Positions 32,421 to 43,860 of a stretch of 64,000 bases of DNA are shown piece by piece (the first letter of the stretch is position 1; every line of letters begins with the position of its first letter). The stretch covers positions 74,981-138,980 of the forward strand of contig JAAEAF010013308.1 of assembly GCA_011037195.1 (NCBI GenBank). The letters are read 5' to 3'. This DNA comes from Triatoma infestans. Taxonomy: Eukaryota > Arthropoda > Insecta > Hemiptera > Reduviidae. The position numbers were made by a program, and so were the translations under genes. Below the pieces are notes generated by a model. The model saw nothing but the letters and a program-made list of their open reading frames with translations, was not told the DNA's origin and searched no databases.

Positions 32421-32759
32421 ATTGATAAATATTCTTCAATTTTGAAATTTAGATTAAATTTGGTTGCTTTAAATCTGTATATATATGTATATATTATGGG
32501 TCAAAAAATGTATTCATACATTATATTATGTTTGTGAATTTGTTTAATTATTTTAATACTCTTATTATAATAGCTTTTTTTAAAGAAAAACTTGTTACTA
32601 AATATAATCTTACTTTACAACTTCCTTTTGTAAAAAAAAAAGAAGATTGCATTGTAAATAACAAAAGCAACATTATGCATTTTTTAAGGCAAGAAAGGTA
32701 TTCATACGTTAACAAGTTTGTTGACAAGTTCATGAATTGACTCGAGTTTATGGCTTTAA

Positions 32760-33690
32760 ATATTTAAGTGTTCACAGGTCTAAACTTCATCAGATAAAGA
32801 TGGAGACGGAGAGAGATTTAGGAATTCCGCTCCGAAAGATCGGATTATTAATTTATTTCAGCAAAGTTTACCTTACCGAGAAACAGGGCGGTGCATAAAT
32901 CGATCTCATATACCGTATATGATAAAACAAATTTAAAACTGATTCCATCGACAATAAAAGCCGAACGGGGCGACTAAAAATACTTTCTGAGAGGGATAGT
33001 TGACAAATTGTCCCAAGTTGGGTGACAAAAATCCAGAGAAGAGCGAGTTCAATTGTGGGCAGAATACATTAAATCGGCATCACACAGAATAGCTACCCCC
33101 TCAAATTATCAGACGAAAATAATAAGTTATAGCTGTTGGTTTTCGCTAAGAAATGCATGAACAAGCGTCAGGACTTTTGGAAAAAGATTTTGTTTTCTGA
33201 CTAAAGTAAATTTAATATTTTTTGGATTGACGAATGGTCGCCGTTATGTCTGAAGGAAAAAATACCGCTCTAGATTTAAAAAAAAAAACACCAACAGGGA
33301 TGCGAGGTTTGTTTAGGTTTGGATGAGCTGGGCTCGAGTTGGATAAAACCACATCATTGATGGCATTATTAATGCTGAAAAGTATGTGAATATAGTCCAT
33401 ACTAATTTAGATAAAAGCGTCCGAAAAATAGGGATCCAAGACAGCCACCTTTCTCAACAAGATAACAATCTCAAACATACAGCTAAATAACAAGAGAATG
33501 GTTATTGTATAATGCCCGAAAACTATTCCCTACCAGCCCCAAATCCATTGATATTAACATTGAAAATTTATTGGTCGCATTGAACAGGCAAGAACTTGAG
33601 GCTTGGAATAAAATCTCGCCAAATTTGATTAAAAATCAAATTGGCTATTATTAATGCAAAAGAACTAAATACTAAATCGTGATAACACAT
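32760..33690 (+). pseudogene. Tc1-like transposase relic, second family
   Basis: Joining frames by eye gives the order of a Tc1-like protein: RIINLFQQSLPYRETGR and INRSH (first helix-turn-helix), SASHRIATPS (second), FGKRFCFLTKVNLIFFG (region of the first catalytic Asp, now degraded), GRRYV, NAEKYVNIVHTNLDKSVRKI, HLSQQDNNLKHTA (second Asp) and a PNPLILTLKIYWSH relic of the PNPIENLW-type Glu motif. Several stops and shifts interrupt it. It differs from the Tc1-like element at 26630-28142 and is much older. Terminal repeats are not clear. Confidence 0.75.
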
Positions 33691-35160
33691 TTTCTTGTGA
33701 TTTTACTATTGTTATTAAGTTTATGTATACTTTTGATTGCATTCAATATTGCTTTATGTTGATTTGTTATTTGACAGTTATCTTCTTTTTTTTTTTATAA
33801 AAGGGAGTTATAAAATAAATCTATATTTATCAACAAGTGTTTCTAAAAACCACTTTTAATAATGGACTCATAAAGGAAATGAAAACAAAAACATAAGCTG
33901 TATATTTTTAGGATGAGGACGGGCTAAATTAAGGCTTCATAGTTACGACAATACCTTTATTAAGCCTCTGCAATACTGAAAGGACAATTTAATAAGTCTA
34001 TTGCAATAGAATCAAGCCTTCAAATTAGCCAGACAAAAAGTGGTGTCAGTAGTTTCACTAGCAGCCTTACCGAGGCGCCATCATTATGATTCCAGGGGCA
34101 CTTCAATTACGCATCACCTCCCTGTCTCGCTCGCTGCAGTATATTGGCGAATGAGCTTTAGTGGAGACAGTCAATTTCTCACCTCTGTGAGTCGAAAATG
34201 CGATTTTAAGTAATTGTTTTATAGTTTTTCACGTTTTTTTCCCGAAAATTAGCACACTAATTAATTAAATATCTAATTTTACGATTCGGCGTATCTTTTA
34301 GTTGATATTTTTTTCCAGAAATATTAATTTTAAGTATGTTCCAGGCACAGCAATAGGCCTTTTTCAGTGTACTAATATTCTGCCTTTTCAAAATAATCCC
34401 CATTCATATTTATATTAATTTTGAAGGCAACTAAAAGTTTATACAAAAAATCCTATTATATTTGTTGTGGTGGTTTATCTAAAATTTTTATCTAAAATGA
34501 AGCACTACCACGGAAAATGTCTCTAATCCTATTATATTTTTGTATTTTTTATGAAGATTTTAATGATTTTAATCCAGTCGTGTAAGGAAAGCAATTCCAA
34601 CTATCATTAGTTTTTTACCTTATAATGTAGAAAAGTGGATATTTAAGATAATCCAATGCTTATTCCATGCAAAAATTTACTGGAGATTTATTGATCACAC
34701 TGGAAGAGAAGAGAATCTTTACAAATTCTGCTGGGACCCTTTTGCAAACAATGCATTTATCTAAACTGTCTCGAGGCTTGAATAAATGGACTTTAGATTG
34801 ATAACTATTCTGCTGTCCCTATCTGGTTTCGTAATTAATCACTATTGCGTCCTTCCTAATGAATATAAATGTTGGTTTGTCTGGACACCTTTTAGAGATA
34901 TGAAATTTCTTAATGCCTTTGTTAATCCACAAAAAGTAAAAAGATCATTGCAAATTTTTGTCAGTCTCACCAAAAATAAAAATGGCATTTTTTTAACAAT
35001 TTATTAAAACATTGTACTTATTTATTAACTTAAAACTTAATTAACATAAGTAACTTAATTTCCTAAGTTACATTAAGAATAATTTAACAAAATTTTGATT
35101 TCATACAATATTGACAGACAGATTTTCGAATCTGAATTCTCAATGGGATTTATAATTTAA
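33691..35160. other. Unassigned AT-rich sequence
   Basis: It holds a short family A fragment (34496-34526: AAATGAAGCACTACCACGG, AAAATGTCTCT) and an unassigned GC-richer patch at 34060-34180. A 73-codon frame at 34786-35007 is not recognised. Confidence 0.4.
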
Positions 35161-35244
35161 GGACACTCAATGAATGAATGAAAAAAAAAAATTTTTACTA
35201 AAAATGGTTTGTTTATTTGAGCGAAAGTACCAACATGATATACT

Positions 35245-35420
35245 GTTTAAATATTCCGGGATATTCGGCAGGAAGATTTTGGTGAAAATCCATAAACCGG
35301 AAGTACTATTGTACAATTTTTTTTTTTTTTTTTTTTTAACTAGTTTTCTCAATTTTCTCGTAAATAGATCGAACAATAATTTTCTTTAGACTTTCTATAG
35401 TTGCTACACATACATTCTTA
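35245..35420 (+). mobile_element. Internal fragment related to the ~1 kb repeat
   Basis: CATAAACCGGAAGTAC, TTCTCAATTTTCTCGTAAAT and TTGCTACACATACATTCT follow the internal order of the family; the part before it (GGGATATTCGGCAGGAAG) recurs at about 36148-36166 (GGAGGATTCGGCAGGAAG). Confidence 0.5.
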
Positions 35421-35504
35421 TTGCTTACATTAAACACACTTTTTCGATTTATTGGTTTATGAAGTTTCAAGCTTTAATATTTTCTGGAAAGTGTCATTCT
35501 AATA

Positions 35505-35720
35505 AGATCTACGGTAGCGCGCTGGATTCCTCGCAGAGATCTCTGGTTCGACTCTAGGGGTACTGCCCTTCGGCGCTCACCAGGAACCTCTGCAGGTCAC
35601 TGCCCGGTGATGGATAGTGAAAATCTGTACCGAGACAAAACTGCCCGGACGTTGGCATTGCACTTAGAAGGCTGCGAGGGCACAATAGATCCTTCAGAGT
35701 TCAGTCAATATCTTCTAAAA
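35505..35720 (+). repeat. tRNA-derived SINE
   Basis: A-box-like GTAGCGCGCTGG (35514-35525) and B-box-like GGTTCGACTCTA (35545-35556) are spaced as in a tRNA gene, giving an internal RNA polymerase III promoter. The following body (CCTCTGCAG, CCCGGTGATGG, CATTGCACTTAGAAGG, CACAATAGATCCTTCAG) is shared with 6890-7025. The tRNA head cannot fold into a cloverleaf, so it is not a tRNA gene. Confidence 0.65.
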
Positions 35721-36965
35721 CAATCCAACGACAGTTCAAATGTCCTGATTACAATAGAATAGAGACGGCAGGAGTAGATCACCAGACCTCAAAGGATCTA
35801 TTGTGAAATTTGAATTTACTGATTCAGAGCAAAAACACAAGTATGGTGCACACAAGTGGGTCCCAAAGCCGCTTGAGAGGCGTCTCTCATCCTCCATTTG
35901 GAGGAATATCTCTCTCTCTCTCGTCACTGCTGGCCATCACATTAGCAGTGATATAGATCCTTCAAGAATTCCTGCAATGATCAATATTAGCCTGACCCAA
36001 AAGACTCTTGCGTTTCTGAGCCTACACTATCCGGTCCACAGATTTACCACAAATCCTTATTAAGACCTCGCGATTCTGATAATGAACTCCTAATGAAATT
36101 GCCTTTAGAAAGTGGAACTGCTGACATAATATACCGTTTGAATACTTTGGAGGATTCGGCAGGAAGTATTTTTAAGAAAATCCATAACCTGAGCTTCACT
36201 TTTTCCAAGCTTGTGCTTTTTCCACCAAGCTTGTGATTTGCTGCGAACGTAGGATGTGAAAGCCGAATTTGTCACTTCCCGGAGAAAACAGTAGAAATGT
36301 CCCGGAACTATAAGACTATTGAATCTTGTCGCCCTATTTCGTTCGTTTTCACATTGCCCGCTTAATCTGCATGAAATTATTCGTAAATTGATACTATGAA
36401 AAGAAGTATTATACATCCAGATTTTATTACAATTTTTTTTTTTTTGCATTAACAAAACCTTAAGTGAGAAGATTACTTTGAGAGCTTCAATCCTAGCAAA
36501 ATCATCCAGCTGCCTTCTGAAATGTTTTCGAAGCAAAACTTCATTACTCATTATTTATGTATGAAAGATCTGCCAAAAAAATCATTTTTCTTTACTTTGA
36601 ACGGTAATTCCTGTATATACAAGGTAAAGCATCCAAATTTAGTTGTCAAAGGACAGTTTATCTGATTCAGGTAGATACCTGTTGCTTTTTACCCTTACTC
36701 TCTTCTATTAGGTTACAACAACTCTGGCGATCATACATTTTTGGGCAAGACTTTTATTACTTCTTTTCATTTATTCCATGCAGTGAATTCTTCTTGTATA
36801 TTTCCGCTCAATAAATACTTAGATGTCGCTAGCGGCACTTTTACAGAAAATACTTGTTAAATAATTTATTAGTGTATTAATTAAATATTTATTAGTGATT
36901 TTATAATTAAGTAATTAACATGAGGAAGATATGAACAAAAACAAACATGTGATTGCAATAAATTA
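35721..36965. other. Unassigned sequence
   Basis: A 148-codon minus frame (36105-36551, MSNEVLLRKHFRRQLDD...) is the longest unexplained frame of the window, but I recognise no domain, it contains a long K-run from a poly-T, and part of it overlaps the repeat-like block near 36150. I do not call it a gene. Confidence 0.3.
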
Positions 36966-36969
36966 AATA

Positions 36970-37065
36970 ACTCAGGGATTCTCAAAACATGTAGTTTCGG
37001 TGAAAACTCAATTTCGAAAATCTAACACGATCGCAATACTTACTTTGTAGTAAGAGGAAATGAAA
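36970..37065 (-). mobile_element. 5' end fragment of the ~1 kb repeat
   Basis: CTCAGGGATTCTCAAAACATG, TTTCGGTGAAAACTC and CGCAATACTTACTTTGTAG match the first ~90 bp of the family on the minus strand. Confidence 0.6.
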
Positions 37066-37130
37066 AAAAATCCAAATGCTACGCCACTTAATTGTTTCAA
37101 TGATTCCAAATATGTGATCTATTATTTTTT

Positions 37131-38157
37131 ACTTTCTCTTACTCCTAGTAAGAGGAAATATTGTAATCGTGTCAAATTTTCGATATCGAGTTTTCACCGG
37201 AAATATCCGTTTTGAGGTCCCCTGAGTCCAAAAAAGTGGTTTTTAGCGAATGGTCTGTGTGTGTGTGTGTGTGTGTGTGTCTGTGTGTGTGTCTGTGTGT
37301 GGGTCTGTGTGTGAGTCTGTGTGTGTGTATGTATGTGAACAGCATAGCTCAAAAACGAAAAATCGTAGAAAGTTCAAACTTGATATTCCGTTTAGGTATC
37401 ACCATGGGATCCGACAGTAGGTCATCTGTCAAAATTTCTCAACCGGAAGTACCACTTTACTAGTTGTTTTTTTACGTTTTTGCAATTTTCTCAAAAATGG
37501 CTCCGAAGATTTTCTTTAAACTTGCTATATCAACTACACATACAAAGAGCTACAACTTTTATTTGAAACATTTCTCCAGGAAAATTCATTTAAGGGCACT
37601 TCTGGTGGAGGGGTGGGGTTAGGTTTTCATCTTAACTGCTGTTTCAGTATATTAGACAATTCTGTCATCTATATAATGTTAATTAGAATTAAATATGTTG
37701 TTGAAATTCGAGTTTGAAAAAAATAGATAACCGGAAGTGCGTTTTTACTGAAATATAATTTTCAAATTTCTGGTATTTTCTCGAAAATGGCCCCAACGAT
37801 TTTCTTTAAACCAGCGTTGTTAACTATACATATAAAGAGCTACAACTTTTATTTGAAACTTTTCCCCTGATAAATTCATTTAAGGGGACTTTTGGGGGAG
37901 GGAGGTTATGTTTTTTTTTAAAATGCTATCACAGTTGATTATACAATTCTGTCATCCAAATTGAAATAACTAGAAATTAATATATGACCCAAATTCCGAG
38001 TTTCAAGGAAATTAGTAAACCGGACAGTTTTACTGGACAGTGTTTTCACTTTTCGACGAATTTCATTAAATTTGGTACACTAACTATAAAATTTGTCAAT
38101 TATAATTTTGAGTACTGGAGTAAGAGAAAGTTGTGTGAGTGTTTCACACCAGATTTT
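37131..38157 (+). mobile_element. ~1 kb Helentron-like (HINE-type) repeat, best-preserved copy
   Basis: 5' ACTTTCTCTTACTCC (37131-37145) is the exact inverted partner of GGAGTAAGAGAAAGT (38117-38131). A hairpin GTGTGAGTGTTTCACAC (38133-38149) lies between that block and the end CAGATTTTTT. A 50-bp hairpin-like CTTACTCCTAGTAAG starts the 5' side. GT microsatellite 37256-37330. CCGG-containing blocks at 37443, 37731 and 38020 show 288-289 bp internal tandem units. There is no open frame for a protein; the element is non-autonomous. Confidence 0.9.
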
Positions 38158-38459
38158 TTTTATAAGTAATCACCCTGTTACTTTTGCTAAAATTCTTTTT
38201 TTTTGTCCAAGCAAATATAACAAATTCTTAAACTTTATTAGTTTGTATTTTTTGGGGGGAAGAAAAACTATTTCTTATTATTAGTGAGCAAATAAGGACA
38301 ATTCCCGAGCCCGCACACAAAGCGTGTAAGCAGGTGGAAATTAAAAGAATTTAAAAATAAGAGAAAATAAATTTAAAAAAATTCTGACCTACCTAAAAAT
38401 CAATTTTTACAGAAAAATAATACAAATAAAAGTGATAGGTATATATATATATATAAATA

Positions 38460-39016
38460 AAAACTTTGTACTACTTCCGGTTAACCGGATTTACTTCAAA
38501 TTTAAAATTCTACCAATACTTTTGTATATTAATATGTAACGGAAAATGACTTACTGACTAAATGTAATTGATATGATAAGAAGAGCTGAACGTTACTACT
38601 GCCCCCCCCCTCAAAATTTCCCCAAAAATCAATTTTCAAAGGGAAAATGTTTTAAAGAAATGTGATCGAATTTTTATGAAATGTAGATCGAATATGAATT
38701 TAAAGAAAATCATTGAAACCTTTTTTGAGAAAATCGCCAAAAAAAAAAAACTGAAGTCAATAGAGTTATACTTCCGGTTATGGATGTTTTGCCACAAACT
38801 TTCATAACATATGCGCGTTGATCGTATCTAAACGGAATACAAACTTTCAAGATTCATGCAGTTTTTTTTTTATCATTTTTTTTTTTTTTTGTTTCTCACA
38901 CATACACTTATTTTATGGGAGCTCAAAAATATGTATTTCCGGTGAGTACACAATTCGTAAATTTAACAAAATCGCAATACCTCCTCCCTCCTCTTAATAG
39001 GAGTAAGAGAAAGTAA
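38460..39016 (-). mobile_element. Divergent ~1 kb-family repeat copy
   Basis: Family order on the minus strand: GGAGTAAGAGAAAG end at 39000-39014, CACCGGAAATAC at about 38937, CCGGAAGTATAAC near 38772, and a second CCGGAAGTAGT near 38470. It lacks the 3' hairpin and lies ~300 bp from the previous copy. Confidence 0.7.
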
Positions 39017-40635
39017 AAATAAAATGAAGAAAAAAATAAATGCAACAATTAAAAAATAATTGAATTATCATATAAAAGATTCGTTCATTGAGAGGATTTT
39101 TAAGAACGAATGAGTTTTAATAAAGATCATGAAGACCTCCCTCCACTCTTCACAAAAGATGTATTCGAAAAGGGGTGCAAAATGTCTCCTACCCATCATT
39201 TTTTTAAAAGAACGATACAAATTTAATATTTTTTGAGATTCATCTAAGACTACTCAATTTTTCGATCATGCTAAGCTTTATTAATTGATATTAGGCTGAA
39301 TTAATTTTTAAGAATCACAAAAACTTCTCGCCTGAGACAGATAACTTGTCTAAATTTTTAACTTTTTTGGCTTCTAATATTTATTTTTATCTTCTCTATT
39401 TTTTGAATAAAATGATTTGGAAAGTCAATTAATTATAAAATCTAATGTTGCGTATATAAATAAAATTAAATTTTATATTTGTTAAGATTAAAACAATTTT
39501 TTTTTTTTTTTAATTCTCAAAATTCTCTTTTTACTTTTTTTAGTAATAAAATATGTCATTTTGTCCAATTACTTTGAATACTATTTTGTGTGAACGGTAG
39601 CACGCAGTAATAAATACAGACTGATAAAAGGTTACAATTTAAAATGCACCACCCACTCACTTCTTGTAAGGAAAGTAAGCCAGATGAAAATAAAAATCCA
39701 AATGTTACTCCCTACTTAATTTTTTGCAAGGATTCTAAATATGTGAACAAATCGTATTTTTAAGCTGTACGAGATTTCGAAACCAACTTTCTTGTTCCAA
39801 ATTGGAGTACCTATTTTTTTTTTTTTAACGAATTCTTAAAGGAGATTTCTCTTCATGAAAAATGGATTATTTATCGAGAAAAATCAATTGAATATTTACT
39901 TCGTTGAGGTGTTCAGTTTTTGAATTTAGAGAAATTCTCTTGACTTTTTTGTTCTTTTATTTCACAATTGTAATTAAATAAGGCAAAGACATAAGTTTAG
40001 GAAGTGAAAAATATAAATTCACGAATAATGTATTATTGAATAGCAAAATTGTCGAATATGAGCAGATGAAAATCTATCTATATATTATATATCATCGCTG
40101 CGACGATGAATTTAGGATAAGCATATTCTTAAATCTTCTTCAAGGATTCTAGCCATGCTCGATTTTATTTGTTTTTTTTTTTTGGCACAGATGTGCTGGC
40201 GTTTATTCTATATATCTGATATGAAAAAATCCTCCAAAATCTGCATTTTAGTGCCTTTTATCTAGTATTTTTGAGTATGGTAATGAATTAATTATCGTAC
40301 TTGAATTTGACTCTTTATTCTTAACACTAATTTTTCCGGTATTCGATATAAATCGAGGTTCAATTTCTTAGCAAATCGCGCCATCTATGGAATAGTAGGT
40401 ATTAATTACTTACATTCTACTTCCAATTTATTTTTTTTTTTGACAATATTACAAAGTTTTAAATCCAAATAATAGTATTGATAAATGATTTAGCGATTTT
40501 TTGATAAGTTCAACATGATCAAAAAGGTTAACCATCTTTTTAAACACGATGTGTTTGGGCTGCTAGTTCGTCATAGATAGGGATTGGTGAAGGGGGAAGG
40601 GAAAATGTACCTTAAATAGATGGTAGAGGAAAGTT
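39017..40635. other. AT-rich sequence, nothing recognised
   Basis: Poly-T runs and AT-biased frames only. No member of the repeat families is clear. Confidence 0.45.
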
Positions 40636-40639
40636 ACAT

Positions 40640-41065
40640 TGAGATTTTAGAGAGGAGGGCGGGCGGAGGGGGGCATGTTGATGACTCACCCCCACTGGTA
40701 TCGACCGGCAGCATGCTTACGCAATGTTCTTGCTTGCCAGCAACAGTAGTAGGGGAACCCACGTGATCTTACAACCCTTACTACGCACTGCACTCAGCCA
40801 CTATGTTGTTCGCACGGCTTGTTTTGTGCGTACGTATATATATACATATATATGTGTATATATCGTTGTTAGCGTGTTGGTGAGGGCTCCAACTGCACTA
40901 CCACACCGTACTACTATTACTACGACTACTATGGTACCTACTGTATTGCACATCGCTGTTGCCTTTACTACACCAACTTTTCCGTCCTACCGTATTCTAT
41001 TCCACACTTTCCACTTCCGTCAGTCACTCTTTTCTACAAAAATATTACTATGTATATTTGTATTT
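40640..41065. other. GC-rich island, possible exon or promoter
   Basis: A G-rich run (40655-40675), CACGTG-containing CCCACGTGATC (40758-40768), a TA/TG microsatellite (40835-40862) and CTACTAC-type repeats lie in an island clearly richer in GC than its surroundings. A plus frame of 114 codons (40724-41068) has threonine repeats and hydrophobic stretches but matches nothing I know. It could be a host promoter/first exon; I do not call a gene. Confidence 0.3.
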
Positions 41066-41396
41066 TAACATCATAATCAATTATATATTGATAATTTTTT
41101 TTTTACAATAAAACAATACAATAATTTTAAAATCAAAACTGACCAATAAAAAATATCTAATATGTACGTATGTAACAAAACAAGCATGGTATAATCAATA
41201 TGTCAACATATTTACTAAACATTTGTGGTTATATTGAGTTAAATATAAGTGATGAAGAGTCACGCATGATCACTTTGTTTGATTCACTAGTCACGCGACC
41301 TTCAAAATGTTTAGTGTGAATTTATAGCTTCCCAGTTTTAAATTTATCTTAATTGATGTATTTGTTTTTCCCGTGTATTTTTTTTTTTTTTTTTTT

Positions 41397-41890
41397 ACTC
41401 CTGGTAAAAGAGAAAGTGTTATACAATAGTTATGATTGTAACAAATTTTCAAAACTGAGTATTCACCAAATATGCACGTTTTGAGGCCCCCCACCCCCTA
41501 AATACGAAAAGCAATCTTTTAAACAAATAGTATAATATAAGTTTCAACAGAAATCCATCAATCGAACGTGCGACTTCACTGAATGTGTTTCTTTCTTTTT
41601 TTTTTCTCGAAAACGACTGCCGTTTTTTTTCTCTGTAAACTTTCGTGTCGTATTTTTTACAAAAATGAAACTCTTTCGATTTTATTTGAAACATTTTTTG
41701 TCAAAAATAATTGGTAGTTATGCAAAATATGTGGTTAAATTTCAAATGTTATATGCAGTTAGGGTTCAGTGATTTTGGTGTACGCTCTATTGGGCCACAA
41801 TATAATCACTTCTCTACCTGCCAAAAGTTAGTGGGTAGGTACTTTTCTTTCTCTACCATCTTTATATTTGTGTAAGGACAAATACTTAAA
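41397..41890 (+). mobile_element. Divergent ~1 kb-family repeat copy, 3' truncated
   Basis: ACTCCTGGTAAAAGAGAAAGTG, ATTTTCAAAACTGAGTATTC and GTTTTGAGGCCCCCC follow the 5' order of the family. Later blocks (AATCCATCAATCGAACGTGC, CTCGAAAACGACTGCCG) are diverged. Confidence 0.5.
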
Positions 41891-41895
41891 AGTTT

Positions 41896-42165
41896 ACTTT
41901 CTTTTACTCCTATTAAGAGGAAGTACTGCAATCGTGTGAAACTTTTTTTCTCACAAAATTTATCTTAAGAAGTTTAGGAGGAGGATGAGATGATATACTT
42001 CCTAAAAAAAAAAAAGTAAATAAATAAAAAATAAAAAAATAATAATAAATAAATAAATAAATAAATAAACATTCAGTAAAAATTATAGGTTTGAAGAAAA
42101 TCTGTTATTTATAATTCTGTTAACTGCATTGAGAGAAATCTGTGTGAGTGTTTCACACAAGATTT
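41896..42165 (+). mobile_element. Internally deleted ~1 kb-family repeat copy
   Basis: 5' end ACTTTCTTTTACTCCTATTA and GAGGAAGTACTGCAATCGTG; 3' end GTGTGAGTGTTTCACACAAG (42141-42160). Only ~270 bp separate the two ends, the shortest both-ended copy in the window. Confidence 0.65.
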
Positions 42166-42239
42166 TTTTTTTTTTTTTTTTTTTTGAACTAGGAATTATT
42201 TATGGGACATATAGAATTTTCGACAAAATGAATAGATTC

Positions 42240-42395
42240 AAGTGACAATGACATAGGTGTCAACGAACAGTGAGCAGTAGAAAAAATCCTAGGAAGAAAA
42301 AAAATCTAAGGGTATCATAGACTCGAACCGGGAATCTCCGAGTGGGAGTCCAATACGCTAACCACTGAGCTAACCCCTACCTACCCTGTACACAG
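42240..42395 (-). repeat. tRNA-derived SINE (or tRNA pseudogene)
   Basis: On the minus strand GGGGTTAGCTCAGTGGTTAG is an A box and CCCGGTTCGAGTCTATG a B box, with a 35-base interval. The T stem (CCCGG/CTATG) and anticodon stem do not pair, so no functional tRNA. A T-rich and unrelated tail (to about 42240) follows, as in a SINE. Confidence 0.6.
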
Positions 42396-42399
42396 TTAT

Positions 42400-43670
42400 G
42401 ATTTCGGCATTTCATTTAATTGAATAATTGTTTGCAGTAGCAATTACATCTAGCGTGGTGGCTTGGCTCAAATTTAAAAGACAATCGACGACTTTATTAA
42501 TTATTTACGTAAAATAGAAATAAAAAGGTAAAAGTTTTTAATCATAAAATAAAACTAAAAAAAAATAATAAATTGTTTAATCTCTAAAACGGCTATCAAA
42601 TAATTGATTTTATAATAACTTCATTAGTTTGTCCGAAATAAATTGGGAACCATGAAAAATTCTACGTAATTTATTTATTTCATCAATAGTAAGAAAATAA
42701 TTTAAAAAAAAAGAAGAAAAAAATATATATTTATATGAAACGGTAAATTTAGTCATGTCTGCCAAACATCTGTACATCTGTCAAGTTAATAACATCCCCC
42801 ACCCCTCTATTGCTATCGGTAAATCAGAGAGGCAGATTTCGACACAGATAAAATCCGTGATTCCTTTTCTATAGTTGTGCAGATGGTACGATCAATGAAT
42901 AAATAAAAATGAAAAATTAACTAAAAAAAAAAAACCTGAACTTTATAATAAATAATATTAATATTAACATCATTTAACAAAAACATAACATTAAATCATT
43001 AATGCTATGTTTTATGGTGATATTTTAAATTAAAAAAAAAATAGTTACATATAAATATATATGTATTACGTATTGAGCAGGCGGGGTTGAATCTAAAATC
43101 GCATTATCGATCTTTTCCCCTTCTCTACAGGGAGAGACTGGCCATGTTCTCTGGAGTGCGTATTTCAAGAATGCTACTTTACCACTAAATTAAGCTTTTT
43201 GATGTTTCTGTAAATCAGCCAATGGTAAAGTAATTAGTATCTATTTAAACAATTTTACTATGCATTATCATTTTTGAAGCTAATATTAAAAAAAAACATA
43301 AAATAAATTTCAAATATACATAGATATTTGAAATGTTGATTACAATACTATTCAGAATGAAGGTAGTTTTTTTGTTTTTTTTTTTTTGAAAATGCGGGCA
43401 ATGACAGCCACAATGACCTTCAATTCTAGTGATAAATTTGTTTAATTACTATAGTTTTACACTTCCTTATGTTCTTTTTTTTTCGTATTTATCTTTTAAT
43501 GTTTACATTAGTTGACAAGTTTACATATAGTTCCGAGTGGTGAAATTCTCTTTGATCGTATCAATTCAACTATAATTTTGCTTATCTAACTTTTAAGTTC
43601 AAATTATACCATCACTACTCATCAAGGAAGAAATCTTTAAAATGAGATGTTTGTACGGCAATGGCCAGAG
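42400..43670. other. AT-rich sequence, nothing recognised
   Basis: Low-complexity A+T-rich DNA with small GC-richer patches (42790-42870, 43075-43160). No supportable gene. Confidence 0.45.
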
Positions 43671-43700
43671 GAGTTTTTTAAAGAAAAAGAATTCTTTGTT

Positions 43701-43741
43701 GCTCTACTTTTCGGGTACCATTGGTGCCCTTCTTCAGGAGC
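43701..43741 (-). ncRNA. Hammerhead-like motif, family E, left arm
   Basis: On the minus strand GCTC pairs with GAGC (stem I, four pairs); core CTGAAGAA; stem II GGG.ACC/GGT.CCC; GAAAA in place of GAAAC; triplet GTA. Confidence 0.68.
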
Positions 43742-43793
43742 TCTTCAGGGTAGAAGAGGAGTGAACGTTGAGACCGAAATGAGCTCCTAAACA

Positions 43794-43834
43794 GCTCCTG
43801 AAGAAGGGCACCAATGGTACCCGAAACGTAGAGC
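43794..43834 (+). ncRNA. Hammerhead-like motif, family E, right arm
   Basis: Stem I GCTC (43794-43797) with GAGC (43831-43834); core CTGAAGAA (43798-43805); stem II GGG(C)ACC AAT GGT(A)CCC, six pairs around one C/A mismatch; GAAAC (43823-43827); GTA (43828-43830), an allowed NUH triplet. The self-complementary ACGT would be a two-pair stem III. All core bases agree with consensus apart from the extra A before stem II. Confidence 0.72.
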
Positions 43835-43860
43835 AACAAAGAATTCTTTTTCTTCAAAAA

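Larger units (their letters stand above)
43679..43860. repeat. Palindromic repeat (family E) with a hammerhead-like motif in each arm
   Basis: The arms (about 43682-43751 and 43788-43857) are near-perfect inverted copies: AAAGAATTCTTTGTTGCTCT, CGGGTACCATTGGTGCCCTT, CTTCAGGAGCTC. The ~40-bp spacer contains GAACGTTGAGACC. Each arm carries a complete hammerhead-type motif. Confidence 0.88.

Noticed and set aside
36105..36551. 148-codon minus frame as a host gene
   Set aside because: No recognisable domain, a lysine run from a poly-T tract, and partial overlap with a repeated block.
37131..38157. Classical Helitron or simple TIR-type MITE
   Set aside because: There is no CTRR 3' end; the inverted repeats are subterminal and followed by an extra hairpin on one side only, with no visible target duplication, which does not fit a MITE.
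42310..42395. Functional tRNA gene on the minus strand
   Set aside because: A and B boxes are present, but the T stem and anticodon stem do not pair, and a SINE-like tail follows.
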